From contig OX388349.1 in assembly GCA_947579665.1 (NCBI GenBank), forward strand, positions 71,738,841 to 71,802,840: a stretch of 64,000 bases of DNA, in the 5' to 3' direction. This document shows positions 1 through 11,156 of the stretch, piece by piece (the stretch's first letter is position 1; the number at the start of each line of letters is the position of its first letter). This stretch comes from Sympetrum striolatum. Lineage: Eukaryota; Arthropoda; Insecta; Odonata; Libellulidae. The notes beneath the pieces were generated by a model. That model ran no database searches. It saw only the letters and a program-made list of their open reading frames with translations, and was not told where the DNA came from. Position numbers and translations under genes: made by a program.

Positions 1-1384
1 ATCCGAATCACATGATAACCATGAGAGCAAACAGGGCTGTGCAACCTCTTGGATCGATATCTCGAGCAACATATTACGCCATCCACGAAGGGGAAATGGA
101 ACCTCAAGAACTCCTCGAGATGCGATGAGGGAACGATGAGCAGACGGGTGAGGACGAAAAGGCGAGTCGAGACGGCAATGGAATAATTGCCGGCAATTCC
201 AACCTGTACTCAAGTCACCACAGCCTCCGCTTTAAACGCAAAACAAAGACAATTCCTCCGATAGAGCTCCCTCACGATAAATCGTCCTCAATGAGCTACC
301 GAGGATGGGATCGTCTAACACCAACACGAGAAAAGTAAGTTCGGGTGGAAATCGAGTTTACGAGGGAAATCATTGAATTTCTAGACAAAATCTACTACCG
401 AGTGCCTTTTCCAGACTCTTCTAAACTTGAAAACGGTCTGGAAAAAAATCAAACAAATGAATTCTAGCGAATCTAACAATCGTAACAACGAATCAACAAC
501 TGTCACGAGCATCTTCAAGCAATCACTTCTGAGCTGAAAACGAACACATTTGTGTTCTTCCACTAAATTATATATGCCAAACAATAGACGTTACTGTTGA
601 TGGAAACTCTTAGAGTCAGTCCGATACGTTAGCGCTCGCAATGTGTCGATAGTGCGATGCGATATCATTAGATAAATACACATGTACCGGAAATATTGAA
701 TAAAAAATACTGAAGTTACTTCCTTTCTAAGAAATCAAGCTCTCTCCCCCTTCTGCCCACTGTAAGTCGACATACATTCCTACCCTAGCGGGTTTGACAG
801 ATTTCAGTAATCTATTTACAGAACAAATGATGACAAAGTCAATAAATATGAGACATAAATGGTAAATTCCCATTCTTAAACTACACGCATAACGCTCACG
901 TTCTAATTGCTCATTTAATTTTCAGACACTAATTAAAAGCTACCATTAGCTTCTAGTAGAACATTAGGCTTTGGAATTGATTTCCTGGGCCATCTCTTCA
1001 CTAGAAACTCCAAAGATCGCAAACACTAACTGACGGAAATAGTCCGAACTCGCAAAGATATACAGATATGCTGAGGTACAAAGTGACCATTGATATTTTT
1101 AGAGCAATGACTATACTAACTTAAATACTTGGACTTTCTCCGTCCAGGTGCAGGTAGCATTCCTTGGGATAACGGAAAAAAAGGAAAACGGCAAAATATA
1201 CCTTTCATCTACTCTTGTATCAGTCTTTCTGTGGGCTGGGATCATATGAAAGTCAATAAGATGATGACATAGGTTGAGGTATCTCCTCATTAAATGCGAC
1301 TGAAAGAGTTACTTATAGATTCATTGCGATTCTCGTACGTAGACTAGCTGCCCTCATACATTTCTAGTTTGGTTAGAAAATCAG
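1..1384. other. non-coding stretch
   Basis: The first 300 bases are purine-rich and moderately GC-rich; the rest is AT-rich. Only short random-looking open frames occur and none resembles a known protein. I see no repeat boundary or RNA gene here. Confidence 0.5.
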
Positions 1385-1496
1385 GGCAAACTACCTCACT
1401 CCTCACCTTGTCCAGTAAGCCTCATTCTCCACTACAGATTTTGTTAATTTAATTGTAGAGGGGATGAGGTTTCAACCAGCATTTGGGCAGACATTG
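1385..1496 (+). repeat. 125-bp dispersed repeat, copy A
   Basis: This is the best copy of a short repeat family found seven times in the window on both strands. It opens with GGCAAACTACCTCACTCCTC, follows with a core close to CAGTAAGCCTCATTCT, and has a second half with GATGAGGTTTCAACCAG. The other copies share the opening block, the AGTAAGCCTCATT core, a GGAG/ATGAGG patch and, in several, an end close to GAATACTTTACAG. No protein is encoded. The family could be a SINE or a non-autonomous DNA element; the GGTTCAAACC-like patch in some copies would fit a polymerase III B box. The class is uncertain, but membership in one family is well supported. Confidence 0.7.
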
Positions 1497-2360
1497 CACA
1501 CATCACCATTAATAGAAAGAGGGAGAATAAAGTTTTGTAGCAAAGCTTTATTTTAAATTAATAACGTGCCGTAAATTTTAAAATGTGAGAAATAGGCATC
1601 CAATAAGCATGAGTGATGCAATATTATGCTGTTTTGTACGTGATAATAATGAATTTATTTTCAGGATACGGAGAATAAAAAATTGAGCTCGGAATCGCTG
1701 AAAAGAAGGATCACAATACTCGGGGAAACCTCGAGGAACTCGTGCGACTTGAACGAGGAAGTGTGAGACATAAAAATCCTCGTTCATGGCGAACGGGCTA
1801 CGAAGCCATACGACTACGCCATTTCCCGAAACAATTCGTGCTTAATTTTTCCGGGTGGAATAAGAAATGTGAATAAATTAGCGAGGTGGATGCAGAACCA
1901 GGTGTTTTCAACCCCCACTGAAGAGCGCCAGATGGCGGGTTGGAGTGAATACGTTTTATAGTAAGCCACCGGTAACTTTTCGAAACAGTCGTTCTATTTT
2001 GTTAATCTGCAGTTAGAGAGTAGAGGTAGATTAGATTAGATGGACCCTTTAGCTGGAAAGGTTAATCAAGAGGAGACGTTTCTTCCATCTAACATTTATA
2101 TTTGCTTTATTTTTTAAAATTGGAAATTTACCTTTTCCCAAAGTATTGAGAGTATAACTATTCAATAAACAAGAATATGGCATGAAGTGATAAATTTTCA
2201 GAATTTCATTCATAAAAATCTGATGTGGCCAGCACATGACTTTCTCCATATATAAGATGTAAATATTTATCTACGACAGTATTTTCGAACTCTAGATTCA
2301 ATCTAAACTTGGAAGATATATACAAATACATTTTTTTGTAATTTTTGTAGATAACTGTAT

Positions 2361-2395
2361 AATATATATATATATATGTATATACAGTGTATATA
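2361..2395. repeat. TA/TG simple repeat
   Basis: Alternating TA with a few TG steps lies directly before the first unit of the 317-bp tandem duplication. Confidence 0.8.
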
Positions 2396-2584
2396 CCTAA
2401 ATATCAGATTAATGTAGGAATTTTGCAAAAACGGAAACGAGCTTCGAATAATAAAGCTCAACTTCCGGTTAACCGATTTACTCCAAAAACTAATCAACTC
2501 TAACGACACCAACCAAGTGGTATATATGAAATTTAGTGTTGATACGACATATAGTTTTCATGTTAGAGCGCCCACAAAATACAT
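2396..2584 (+). repeat. 317-bp period duplication, unit 1
   Basis: This unit aligns over about 190 bases with 2713-2901. Shared blocks include CCTAAATATCA, GCAAAAACGGAAA, AAAGCTCAACTTCCGG, GATTTACTCCAAAAACTAA and GTTAGAGCGCCCACAA. The offset is 316-317 bases throughout, so the two units arose by tandem duplication or by insertion of a tandemly organised element. The units differ at many sites, so the event is old. Open frames on the minus strand share the peptide SFWSKSVNRKLSFI only because the DNA is duplicated; I do not treat them as genes. Confidence 0.8.
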
Positions 2585-2712
2585 AATCAGCAACTTTCGG
2601 TTTATCAGTATTTCACGAATAACTCCCAGACAATCAGTGATACAAAAATATGTTTCATGCAAAAGTTATAGTAAATTACATTTTCTAAAACTTTTATAAA
2701 TAATAGTATGCA

Positions 2713-2901
2713 CCTAAATATCATATTTATGGAGATATTTTGCAAAAACGGAAATTTGCTTTGAAGAATAAAGCTCAACTTCCGGTTAACCGATTTACTC
2801 CAAAAACTAACTCTGACAGCACCTACCACATTGCTATATATGAAGTTTAGTGTTGATATAATCATATAAATTTTTACGTTAGAGCGCCCACAAGCACACA
2901 C
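2713..2901 (+). repeat. 317-bp period duplication, unit 2
   Basis: This is the second unit of the duplication starting at 2396. Unlike unit 1 it runs straight into a CA-rich microsatellite and a conserved-looking tail, so it appears to be the complete 3' end of the element while unit 1 is truncated. Confidence 0.8.
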
Positions 2902-3055
2902 ACACACATACATACACACACACAGACATCATTCCGAAAATGGTGAAAACGTGTTCTAGGGACCCCAAAACATGTATTTCCGTTGAAATCTCGAAGTCGA
3001 TTTTTTTCATTAAAACAATACTTTCTCTATACAACGTACAAGGAGAAAGTAAAAA
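2895..3055 (+). mobile_element. retroelement-like 3' tail after CA tract
   Basis: A CACACA/CATACA tract (about 2895-2928) is followed by ACATCATTCCGAAAATGG, a CCCCAAAACATGTATTTCCG block, TCTCGAAGTCGATTTTTTTC, ATACTTTCTCTATAC and a final GAAAGTAAAA near 3045-3055. This order (CA tract, CATTCCGAAAAT, TTTCTCTATA, GAAAGTAAAA end) resembles 3' ends of retroelement repeats that I recall from other arthropods. That recollection is unverified and the class is open. The 317-bp units upstream are probably part of the same element. Confidence 0.45.
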
Positions 3056-5668
3056 CACTGCTATAAAATATCACAACGTAAGAACACGATATTTCTGAAA
3101 GACGTTTATGAAAATTTCCTCAAAAAATATACGTAACATGAAGAGAGAAAATGTGATCAATTATTGTTGCCGTGTAGTTTTTATAAGGCACTCCTAATAG
3201 ATGAGCCAAGCGCCTTACGTGAGGTTTACTGTCAAGAGCTTCAATAAGCTCACAAAGGGATTTCGTAAACAGCAAAAACGAGCATATTTTATAAACTCGA
3301 TTCTCGGTTCGTGACTGAACAATTATTACGGCTCCACGTGGCACATAATTGCCGTCTTTTCCGCACAATGCAAACGGCTTATTCTTCAAAGATACCGCAG
3401 AAATGGTTTCCTCAACTATTGCCTGAATAGTGCCTAAATATTGCCTGAATATTACCGTATATTCTCGTATCTGAGACGGCCCTTCATCGCGTTTCTAGAG
3501 CTTCCGAAAATCGGCTGTACCTTTGATTCATGCGCGTTTTGGATTCGTAAAGAGGATATCTCGGAGAGTGGTTATTTTAACAATAATTTTAAAAGCTATG
3601 ATTTCGTTTTTCACACGCAGCAGTTAACGTCATTTTCTTAGGCAATCATTATGCCAGTCCGGAGGTCCTGGGATATGTATCTTGGAGAATTTTCAGAATC
3701 TGATGGCTGATTTAAAAATGGGAGGCATTAAGAGTACGAAACAAAATGCACTGCTCAATAACTATCGATTGATCTAAATGAATCCGATTTTAAGAAATCA
3801 GTATTTCTTAATTCACTTTTGCGAGTAAAATGTTAGTATGCAACCGAATTAGAACACATATTGATATTGAACACAAGATATTGATATTGGTTTATAAAGC
3901 CTAATTTTCATGTGAATAATCAAAATATTTTAGGTAAAGGTGATAATCGCTGAATCGAAATTGTAGCGAAAAATAAAGTTGGGGTTGAGATACAAATTTA
4001 AGATGGGAGATGACAGTAAGGGGTTATCGGACTACGTATTTGGAGTTCAAAATCAAAAATCCCCGGGAAATTTTCCAAGAAAGGCAACAAATAAGTAATA
4101 GCAAATACAGAATTTAAAAGAAAGTAATGAATGCTTTCGTTGGAAAAGAAATAAATATTAAAAAACACCACGCAAATTCATTAGCGATTGACAGGATCGA
4201 TGATAGCGAGAAGAAAAGGTTAAAGGAAAATCAAAGTCGGAAACCTTGAAACTAATACAGCGAGAGACAAAGCATCGAATAGAGAGAAATATATCGGAAA
4301 GATTGAAATCGAATATCAATGGCAGCTTTAACGGACTAGCAGCCATGGTAACGAGCTAAACCAATCGATAGGCGTCCAAAAAGCCTCTGGATTCCTCTCG
4401 AAGGAGCGTGCGTGTCCACTAGACAAACACTCAAGACGATCTTCACGAGGACAAAGGAAAGGTCACTGATCTGAAACGAGAGCTAAACCAAAACAAGTAA
4501 ACGAAGGGTCGATGGAAATGTAGAAACCGCAGAAAAGACATTCAAGGCTGAAATATGTGAAACCGATCTCAGGCGATTCTTCCCTTTCATTTTTCTCCCG
4601 ACATCTTAAGGTAAAGGACTCGTATCAAGTATTTACATGCCTCGAATCTCATTAGTTTCAAGAAAGAAAATGCAGATAGTATAAATTTTATTTCCTCGAG
4701 TTTGAATTGATGATTCTCACATAGAAACAACTCGCAAACCATCGCTCTATTCAGTTATATCTCTAGTAAATAAATTTGCTGCTGGTCCCCCAGTTCCATC
4801 AACGATTATTTCAATGCTTATCTCAAACGGTAAGTATATGGCTACGAGGATATACATTTAAATATAGTAATGTTTATTACTACATTCTCACTGATTTTAT
4901 CACATTTCTATAACATAAGACGTATATAAATTTGAATGCATAACTTTTAAGTTATATTGTGCTAATATAAGAAATAAAGTTCTAAACCATATGTTCAATA
5001 TTTAAGAATAAGGACACTCAAACTAGATCGAAAGTCAATCCACGGTAAAATAGCTGAATTTCAATAATCAAATGGCATAAAAACTGATTGAGATTATTAT
5101 TAATGCTAAGTGCACATCTTACAACATGGCAGTATGAATTTATAAACAATTGATCCTCGCAGCTTGAATGATATAACAAATAAGGCTGTACGAAATTTGT
5201 CAGAGCATCAGACCTTATTTGAAAAATTACTCTCTCAACTCACGTAATTAAGATTTACCAAAAAGGAAGATTAATTTTATCTATCCCTCAGTAGTGTAGC
5301 GAAAAGTTTATTAGTAATAGTTAAATCTCCTAAACATACGACAAAATTTAACGGGTAACTGTAACGAAAGAGCAAGTGCACAACCAGAATGTGACCTTTC
5401 GCAGGAGAATCTTGAACTAGAATCGAGCGGAAAACCGATAACTTATCCGAAGAGCTCCATGAAAATAACGAAGCTGGGGTATATCTGAAAAATCATTCAT
5501 TTCTGCTCAGATATGTCTTCAGACAAAAGGTAGAAATGCAGAAGTATTAAAATAAATTAATCGCCCAGAGTACCAAAGCGAGAAGAAATAAAAAATTGCC
5601 GATTTCGGTGAATGTAGTGAAGTTCTTCAACCGATTTCGCTTTCCCAACGTAAATCCATTAATGTTTC
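3056..5668. other. non-coding AT-rich stretch
   Basis: Only short open frames occur here, none over about 90 residues and none with recognisable motifs. I see no repeat boundaries or RNA genes. Confidence 0.5.
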
Positions 5669-5691
5669 TTAAGGGGGGAATCAACCTTGAA
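5669..5691 (+). repeat. left terminal inverted repeat
   Basis: It starts TTAAGGGGGGAATCAACC and matches the reverse complement of 7688-7710. The outer TTAA may be target-site sequence rather than part of the element. Confidence 0.9.
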
Positions 5692-5793
5692 AAAAAAAAG
5701 TTTTTCGATTTTTCGTTTTTGCTCCTAAAAAATAGAGAATTCTTTCCTCTTTAAAACAGTGGTTTCATTTTTGAAATACGTGCACCAGTTCAT

Positions 5794-7103
5794 TTGCAGC
5801 ATCAATTTTTATGGAAGAAAAGTCCAGCCTCCCGTAAACTACGTCGATTACTGGATCCGATTGTAGATGATTCAAGAAAAAATTGGAAGGGATTTCTCGT
5901 AATAGACGCTGATTTAGTTTTCCACGGCATTGCAGATATGGTGGTGTGTAGTTTATGCGGAACTGACTCAGTTCCAGTAGTTGAAATAGAAACAGTTGGT
6001 TTGTACTCAGTGTTTGAGGTCCAATGTGAAAAATGTGGTGTTACCAAGCAAGTTAGTAGTTACCAGAAAGTTGGCAAGGATATAAAAGCACCGTAGGCAA
6101 ATCGGCGTGCTGTGTATTCTTTCAAAAGCTTAGGACTAGGCCACAAAGCCCTGGAAGAGTTTTCAGCATTGATTGATTTCACCCTGCAGTGTCTGGACAA
6201 GCATTTGATAAAGCAGTGGATGCGATACAGAGTGCAACAACCTCAGTAGCTCAGGAATCGATGAAGAGAGCTGCCAAAGAAGAGGAAGAGGATAATTCTG
6301 ATAACAAACCTTATGATGAAAGTAAAGTCACTAAGTTGGAATGCACTGCTCATGTCAGGAAAAGAATGGGCACAAGACTGAGAAAATTGGTTGAGAAAAG
6401 CAAAGGTAAATTTTTTGGTGGTAAGAAGGAGGCGCTGGCAGATTGACAAAAAAAATGATTGACAAAATATCTGATTACTATGGCATGGCAGTGCAGTCCA
6501 ACAAAGATATAGATTCTAAGTACATACAATGCAATTTGGGCAATTTTTTATCATCTTTCCTCTTCAGATAAAAAACCCACCCATCATCTCTGTCCACAAG
6601 GCCCTGATTCATGGTGCCCGTATCAAAAAATAGTAGCTGCAGGCAAAGCTAAAGATTACAAACACAACACCAAGAATACACTTCCTTTGCCAGTAATTGA
6701 AGCCTGCAGAAAAGTATCCACTGATCTTTCAGAAAAGGACTTGTTGCAGAGATGTGTGGGTGGGTATACTCAAAACCCTAATGAGTCATTCAATGCTCTA
6801 ATTTGGCAATACTGTCCTAAAGATAGATTTTTTGGCAAAAAAAACTGTTGATATTGCAACATGTGAAGCCGTTATTCATTTCAATGATGGTATGAGGGGA
6901 AAGATTAAAGTTTTGGAGGAGCTAGGCATAATCCCTGGGAATGTATGTGTAGTATGGGCAGTTTCAAGTGATGACAAAAGAGTTGCCACGGCAAATATAA
7001 GAGCCCATGCTGCTACAAAAGCAGCAAGAATTGAAAAAAGGAGCAAAAACAGGCAGAACTAGAAGCTAGCAAAGATGATTCATATGTTCCTGAGGGTTAT
7101 TAG
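5794..7103 (+). pseudogene. broken Mutator-like/Kolobok-type transposase
   Basis: Reading frames in order give the recognisable parts of one transposase. An N-terminal piece (5794-6093) has two CxxC pairs (CSLCG, CEKCG) that look like a zinc-binding site. After an in-frame TAG at 6094-6096 the same frame continues with NRRAVYSFKSLGLGHKALEE, a family-typical block, to about 6186. A frameshift leads to 6189-6446 with VSGQAFDKAV and then KLECTAHVRKRMGTRLRKL. Another shift near 6443 gives KKMIDKISDYYGMAV. From 6582 comes HHLCPQGPDSWCPYQ and a TQNPNESFNALIW block. A shift in the A-run near 6836 leads to AVIHFNDG, and a last shift near 7052 gives an end in DDSYVPEGY with stop at 7101-7103. Between VSGQAFDKAV and KLEC the family normally has a long catalytic segment; it is missing here, with the joint near 6278-6325. 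Several stops and frameshifts plus this deletion make it non-functional. No ATG start is visible in the first piece. Confidence 0.85.
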
Positions 7104-7687
7104 TGTACCATAGTCTAGATCTCTACCTCTTTCTTTGACTGAATCTTTAAAGTCGATTTTCTCAAAACACTGTCTGAACAGCTTGCGCGACACTTTTCTC
7201 AGTAAGTACTGAATGGATTTTGATCAAACCTTTACTAATTTGTTTACAAAATTTTATTCTTTAATAATACCGGTGGGTTTGTATATATTCGTAATTATTA
7301 AAAAAATAAATCATTTTAAACTTAAAATTTAAGGTTAAAAAAAATGTAAAAATTTGAAAATTTGTAACTTTGTCTCTGATGCTTTTAAATTGATTCTAAC
7401 CGGTATTATTCATCATTGTAATCCAATAAGTAAGTGTGCTAAGTCCCAAAATTATATCTTGAAGGGTTTTTGAAATTTATGTCGCGCAGCACAAAAGTGG
7501 AATTTTTGTATGATTTTTGTAGGTTATGTTTACATAAGTAAAAAGTAAATATGGATTGTTATTTTTTTATGAAATAAATTATTTCTATTGAAACAGATGT
7601 GATCTTTACAATGGTGAAAACCGTTTTCAAATCGGTCTTTTCAATCAAAAGATATCATGCTTCAAAATATAGTCAAATTTCAGGGGG

Positions 7688-7710
7688 TTCAAGGTTGATT
7701 CCCCCCTTAA
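7688..7710 (-). repeat. right terminal inverted repeat
   Basis: It ends GGTTGATTCCCCCCTTAA and is the exact inverse of the left end at 5669-5691. Confidence 0.9.
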
Positions 7711-10700
7711 GAGAACATTTTTTATTCTTCCAACAATATAAACACAAATGAAAGATTTTCCATCCTTTAAACGAAAGGAGGCCCATCTAGTTCGTAAATC
7801 GAGAATAAAATTAATAGAATTTTCGATTAATTATACCACTATACCCCTATATTAAATTAGTGAATTTGAAAGGTAGCAATTTAAAGCTGATCTTCCCTCA
7901 ACATAAATTCACAGCTAACATGTAGGGCGGGACATTTCCAAAAGAGGCTCCAAAAAAATTATTTTCCGAGATGAGGAAATGCATTCCACACACGAACTCA
8001 CGTTTGCGAAAAAAATTATTCAACGACACCAAGCATAGCCCGAAAATAGGTTTCATCCCATGCATATCCGTACCAAATACTTTAACAGTGATGTATATAT
8101 TTCACAACTTCATTCTAATCTAGCGATTTAAGACTGTATAAATATTTAAGAGGAGTGGAATTATAATGTGCTCTGATTGTGAGGCGCAAAGATCGGATAA
8201 AGGCCCCTTTGGTATATACTAATTTAATATCGAAAAAGCAATTAATTATCTTACGGAATACTTACAAATACATACTACAAATACATCGATCGCTACATTA
8301 AGGAAAAAAATATATCTTAAAAAGTTTAATTGTAAGAGCGATAATATATCTATAAATCATATTTAATAACCATAAGATTTTACATCACAGTCGTTTGGAT
8401 TTCTCCTCAAACCGATTGACCAAACACTGCACCAACTGAGTACTAAGAATATTTCAATACAAATACCACAAATATATTCAATAATTCCATATCGAGAAGA
8501 CCTTTTATTGCTTCAAGTACTACCACAAAACAAAGCAAAATCGAGTATAAGGGTAAAAGCAACGAGGGCTTACATTCAATTTATAAGCTGTCTCCGAAAA
8601 TAAGCCTGTCATAATGAAATAATGGTCCCTCTTTCTTAATAAAAAATGATTTCTTCCTAAATTCCCCGCTACTTAAGACTCAAGGATTGCGCAATTGCAT
8701 GAAGATGGAAACAGAAATCAATTTCTTACGTAAAAGTGTCAGTCGAGAGAGCAAAATTGCGAGATAAAATTTTGAGGAGGAATGCCTCAGTGGAGATGGG
8801 TACAAAAGCGACTCCATTAGCTAGTCTGTAGTCAATCAATGTTTGCATCTCATTCAAACGAAAATTTCTTCAATTTCAATCGGTACATTTTGTAAATCGT
8901 AGCACTCCATCGGCATTGAAATATTTCTCCTGCAATCAAACGAAGAGCGATTTCTATTCTTGATTTCATAACGATCTTCGAAGCCTATAAATGTTAGTTC
9001 AGGCTCCTTTCGATGATTTTGAATGGCAAAAGAGAAGACGACGAATATCTTTTAAGCCGTCTCCTTTAAGTTTTGAATGGGGAAGGACTCTTTCAAAGGA
9101 CTTTAGACTTTAACAAAAATAACATTTGGGAAATCAACACCTGTTTCGAATCATCAATCGATAAGAAAAGATAGTGGAATTGACGACGCTGACGTCGTTC
9201 TTGCGAAAGGTGAAATAAAGATGAGAGAATGAAAAAGGTTGATGGAGCTACAGCATGGGGATTTTCTTGTCGGGAGTACAACATCACTTTACTTATTAAA
9301 TTCACAAGAAGACGAGAGGAGCCAAGGAATTCAGTACCATAGTGACTCCAAATATCCTTAAAACCACACTTCTGGGGAATTTATATGTAAGGATGAACAG
9401 GCCAGTTCTCATACTTTGAAAAATTATGTTATTATCATTTGCTTTAAAATAGCATAAGCTTGGGTATTCGAAATTCTTGATTCCAAATTTATAGAAAGTT
9501 ATTCAGTACCAGAAGTTCAATCACAAAAACAAGTGCTATACATGCAAGTCATGAAGTTGTCGTTCCTAAAAATGCTCAACAAAACTCATTTAAGTTACTT
9601 ACTATTAAACGCCGAACTATGCTTCAATGAAGAGAGATATCTAAACATTAAATGATTAAGATATTAATAAAATCAAGCACAAAAACCACGAGATATTTAA
9701 ATTTCGATGCATATTCAAGAATGTCAAAAAGTATAAAGTCAATACAAACATTTTTTATACGGTTTTTGATGCTGTTTCCCTTTACAGACTTTACATCCTT
9801 TCACAAAATATCTAAATAAATCTGAATTTTACTACGCTTGCCTTTTCATAAGAATGAAAATGAAGAATAATCCAGAAAAAGTGAAAAGAATCAGGGTACA
9901 TAATTGAACTGAATTGTCTGTTTTCAGTGAATCTACGTCTGTTTGCCTGAATATCTCCTCCAATGCTTTACGCCGGTCATGTCTTTTAAATATTGTTGTA
10001 CGTTAATATTAATACACCTCAAACCTCTCTATATTGTTCTACTGTAAGTTTATAAGTGAATCCTAAAACTGGTTTCTTTGTACACTGGTATACCACCAAG
10101 ATGAGGTATGTATAGTCGAATTTTGGATACTAAACTTTCTGTGATCCGAAAATACATCCATGTGATTTATGACTACTTTCATATTATTTTAATCATACTT
10201 TATATTTATCTCTTAATAAAAATATGTAAAAATATATATCGCATAAACATGAATATATCCAGCTCTATCTACTTATGTAGTTGACTGCATGAACTATTGG
10301 CGTACATCATCTTCGTCTTCTCTTGAAAATATAGCTTTATTTGACAGCGACAGATATATTAAAAAAACAGGAACAAAGAATACTTTCGAGCACGTCCTAG
10401 CTTGGATAGCAACTACACCAGCATCGATATCCACCAGTGGAACAAGAGAGCGAACACGCGTATTGGAAATCTGTACTGGGTGACGGAGGGTAAGAGGCAT
10501 TCTTTGGCTCATAAGCCCTAAAAAAAGATATCCGAAGGAAGGGTAATTCTTGAGGCATCGCGTGCGGCTCACAATAACCCGCTCCATCGACCGAGGGGGA
10601 GTAAATTAATTTCTTGGGATGTGGCTGTCCTCCATAAACCACGGAGTAGTAGCGGAAGGGAGGAAGTGAGGGAAAGTGGATCTCTTTTATAGAGAGAGTA

Positions 10701-11075
10701 ACAGGCTTCTTTCCTCGAGCATTTCTCGTCCGTCATTTTACGAAGAAGGTGACTTGAGTCACGACGACAAATTTCATCTAGAGTGAATTTCTCCACGAGT
10801 GGTGATCCGGCCGCTTACGGTTATGGAGGAGTGATATCACGAAGATTTTATTGGATCGCAACCGTGGGGTCACTTCGAGCCACGAATAGCTACGGGGATT
10901 AATATTATAGCTGATGCGCTTAAATCCTTTTAGATCACGGATACTAACACTCACTCACAAGCTACACTTACTCTTACGAGGAGTCCGTTGACTACAACAA
11001 GATACGTAACTTAAAAACGTACCTTGTTGTTTGAAATTAAGAATAATTCAAAGATAAGCATAAGTAAAGAATAGC
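7711..11075. other. non-coding stretch with GC-richer patch
   Basis: AT-rich up to about 10280. A GC-richer patch lies at 10290-10870, where frames on both strands are open for 65-97 codons without recognisable protein motifs. Open frames on both strands at once are expected from a local base composition with few stops, so I do not call genes. Confidence 0.45.
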
Positions 11076-11156
11076 GACATGACTGAGGACTCGAACCATG
11101 GTCTCCTATTTTATGGCAGGTAATCTAATCACTAAACTACGACTCCGCGTCGATTC
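11076..11156 (-). mobile_element. tRNA-like SINE head
   Basis: On the minus strand this reads as a tRNA-like unit. A-box-like TAGTTTAGTGATTAGA is followed about 35 bases later by GGTTCGAGTCC, an excellent B box, and then CAGTCATGTC. The same CAGTCATGTC end follows the B box of the copy at 47394. Acceptor-stem pairing is poor, so this is a SINE head or tRNA pseudogene rather than a working tRNA. Confidence 0.6.

Larger units (their letters stand above)
5669..7710 (+). mobile_element. TTAA-flanked DNA transposon, defective
   Basis: The element is bounded by inverted repeats: TTAAGGGGGGAATCAACCTT at 5669-5688 and its exact reverse complement at 7691-7710, extending a few bases further inward. 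If TTAA is the duplicated target, the element proper is 5673-7706. Inside is a broken transposase gene of the family annotated in Pfam, as I recall, as Mutator-like (PF20700). A TTAA target is more typical of Kolobok or piggyBac elements than of classical Mutator, which makes longer duplications. I therefore lean to a Kolobok-type assignment by target site and to the Mutator-like label by protein. The copy is shorter than a full element because the central part of the transposase is absent. Confidence 0.85.
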
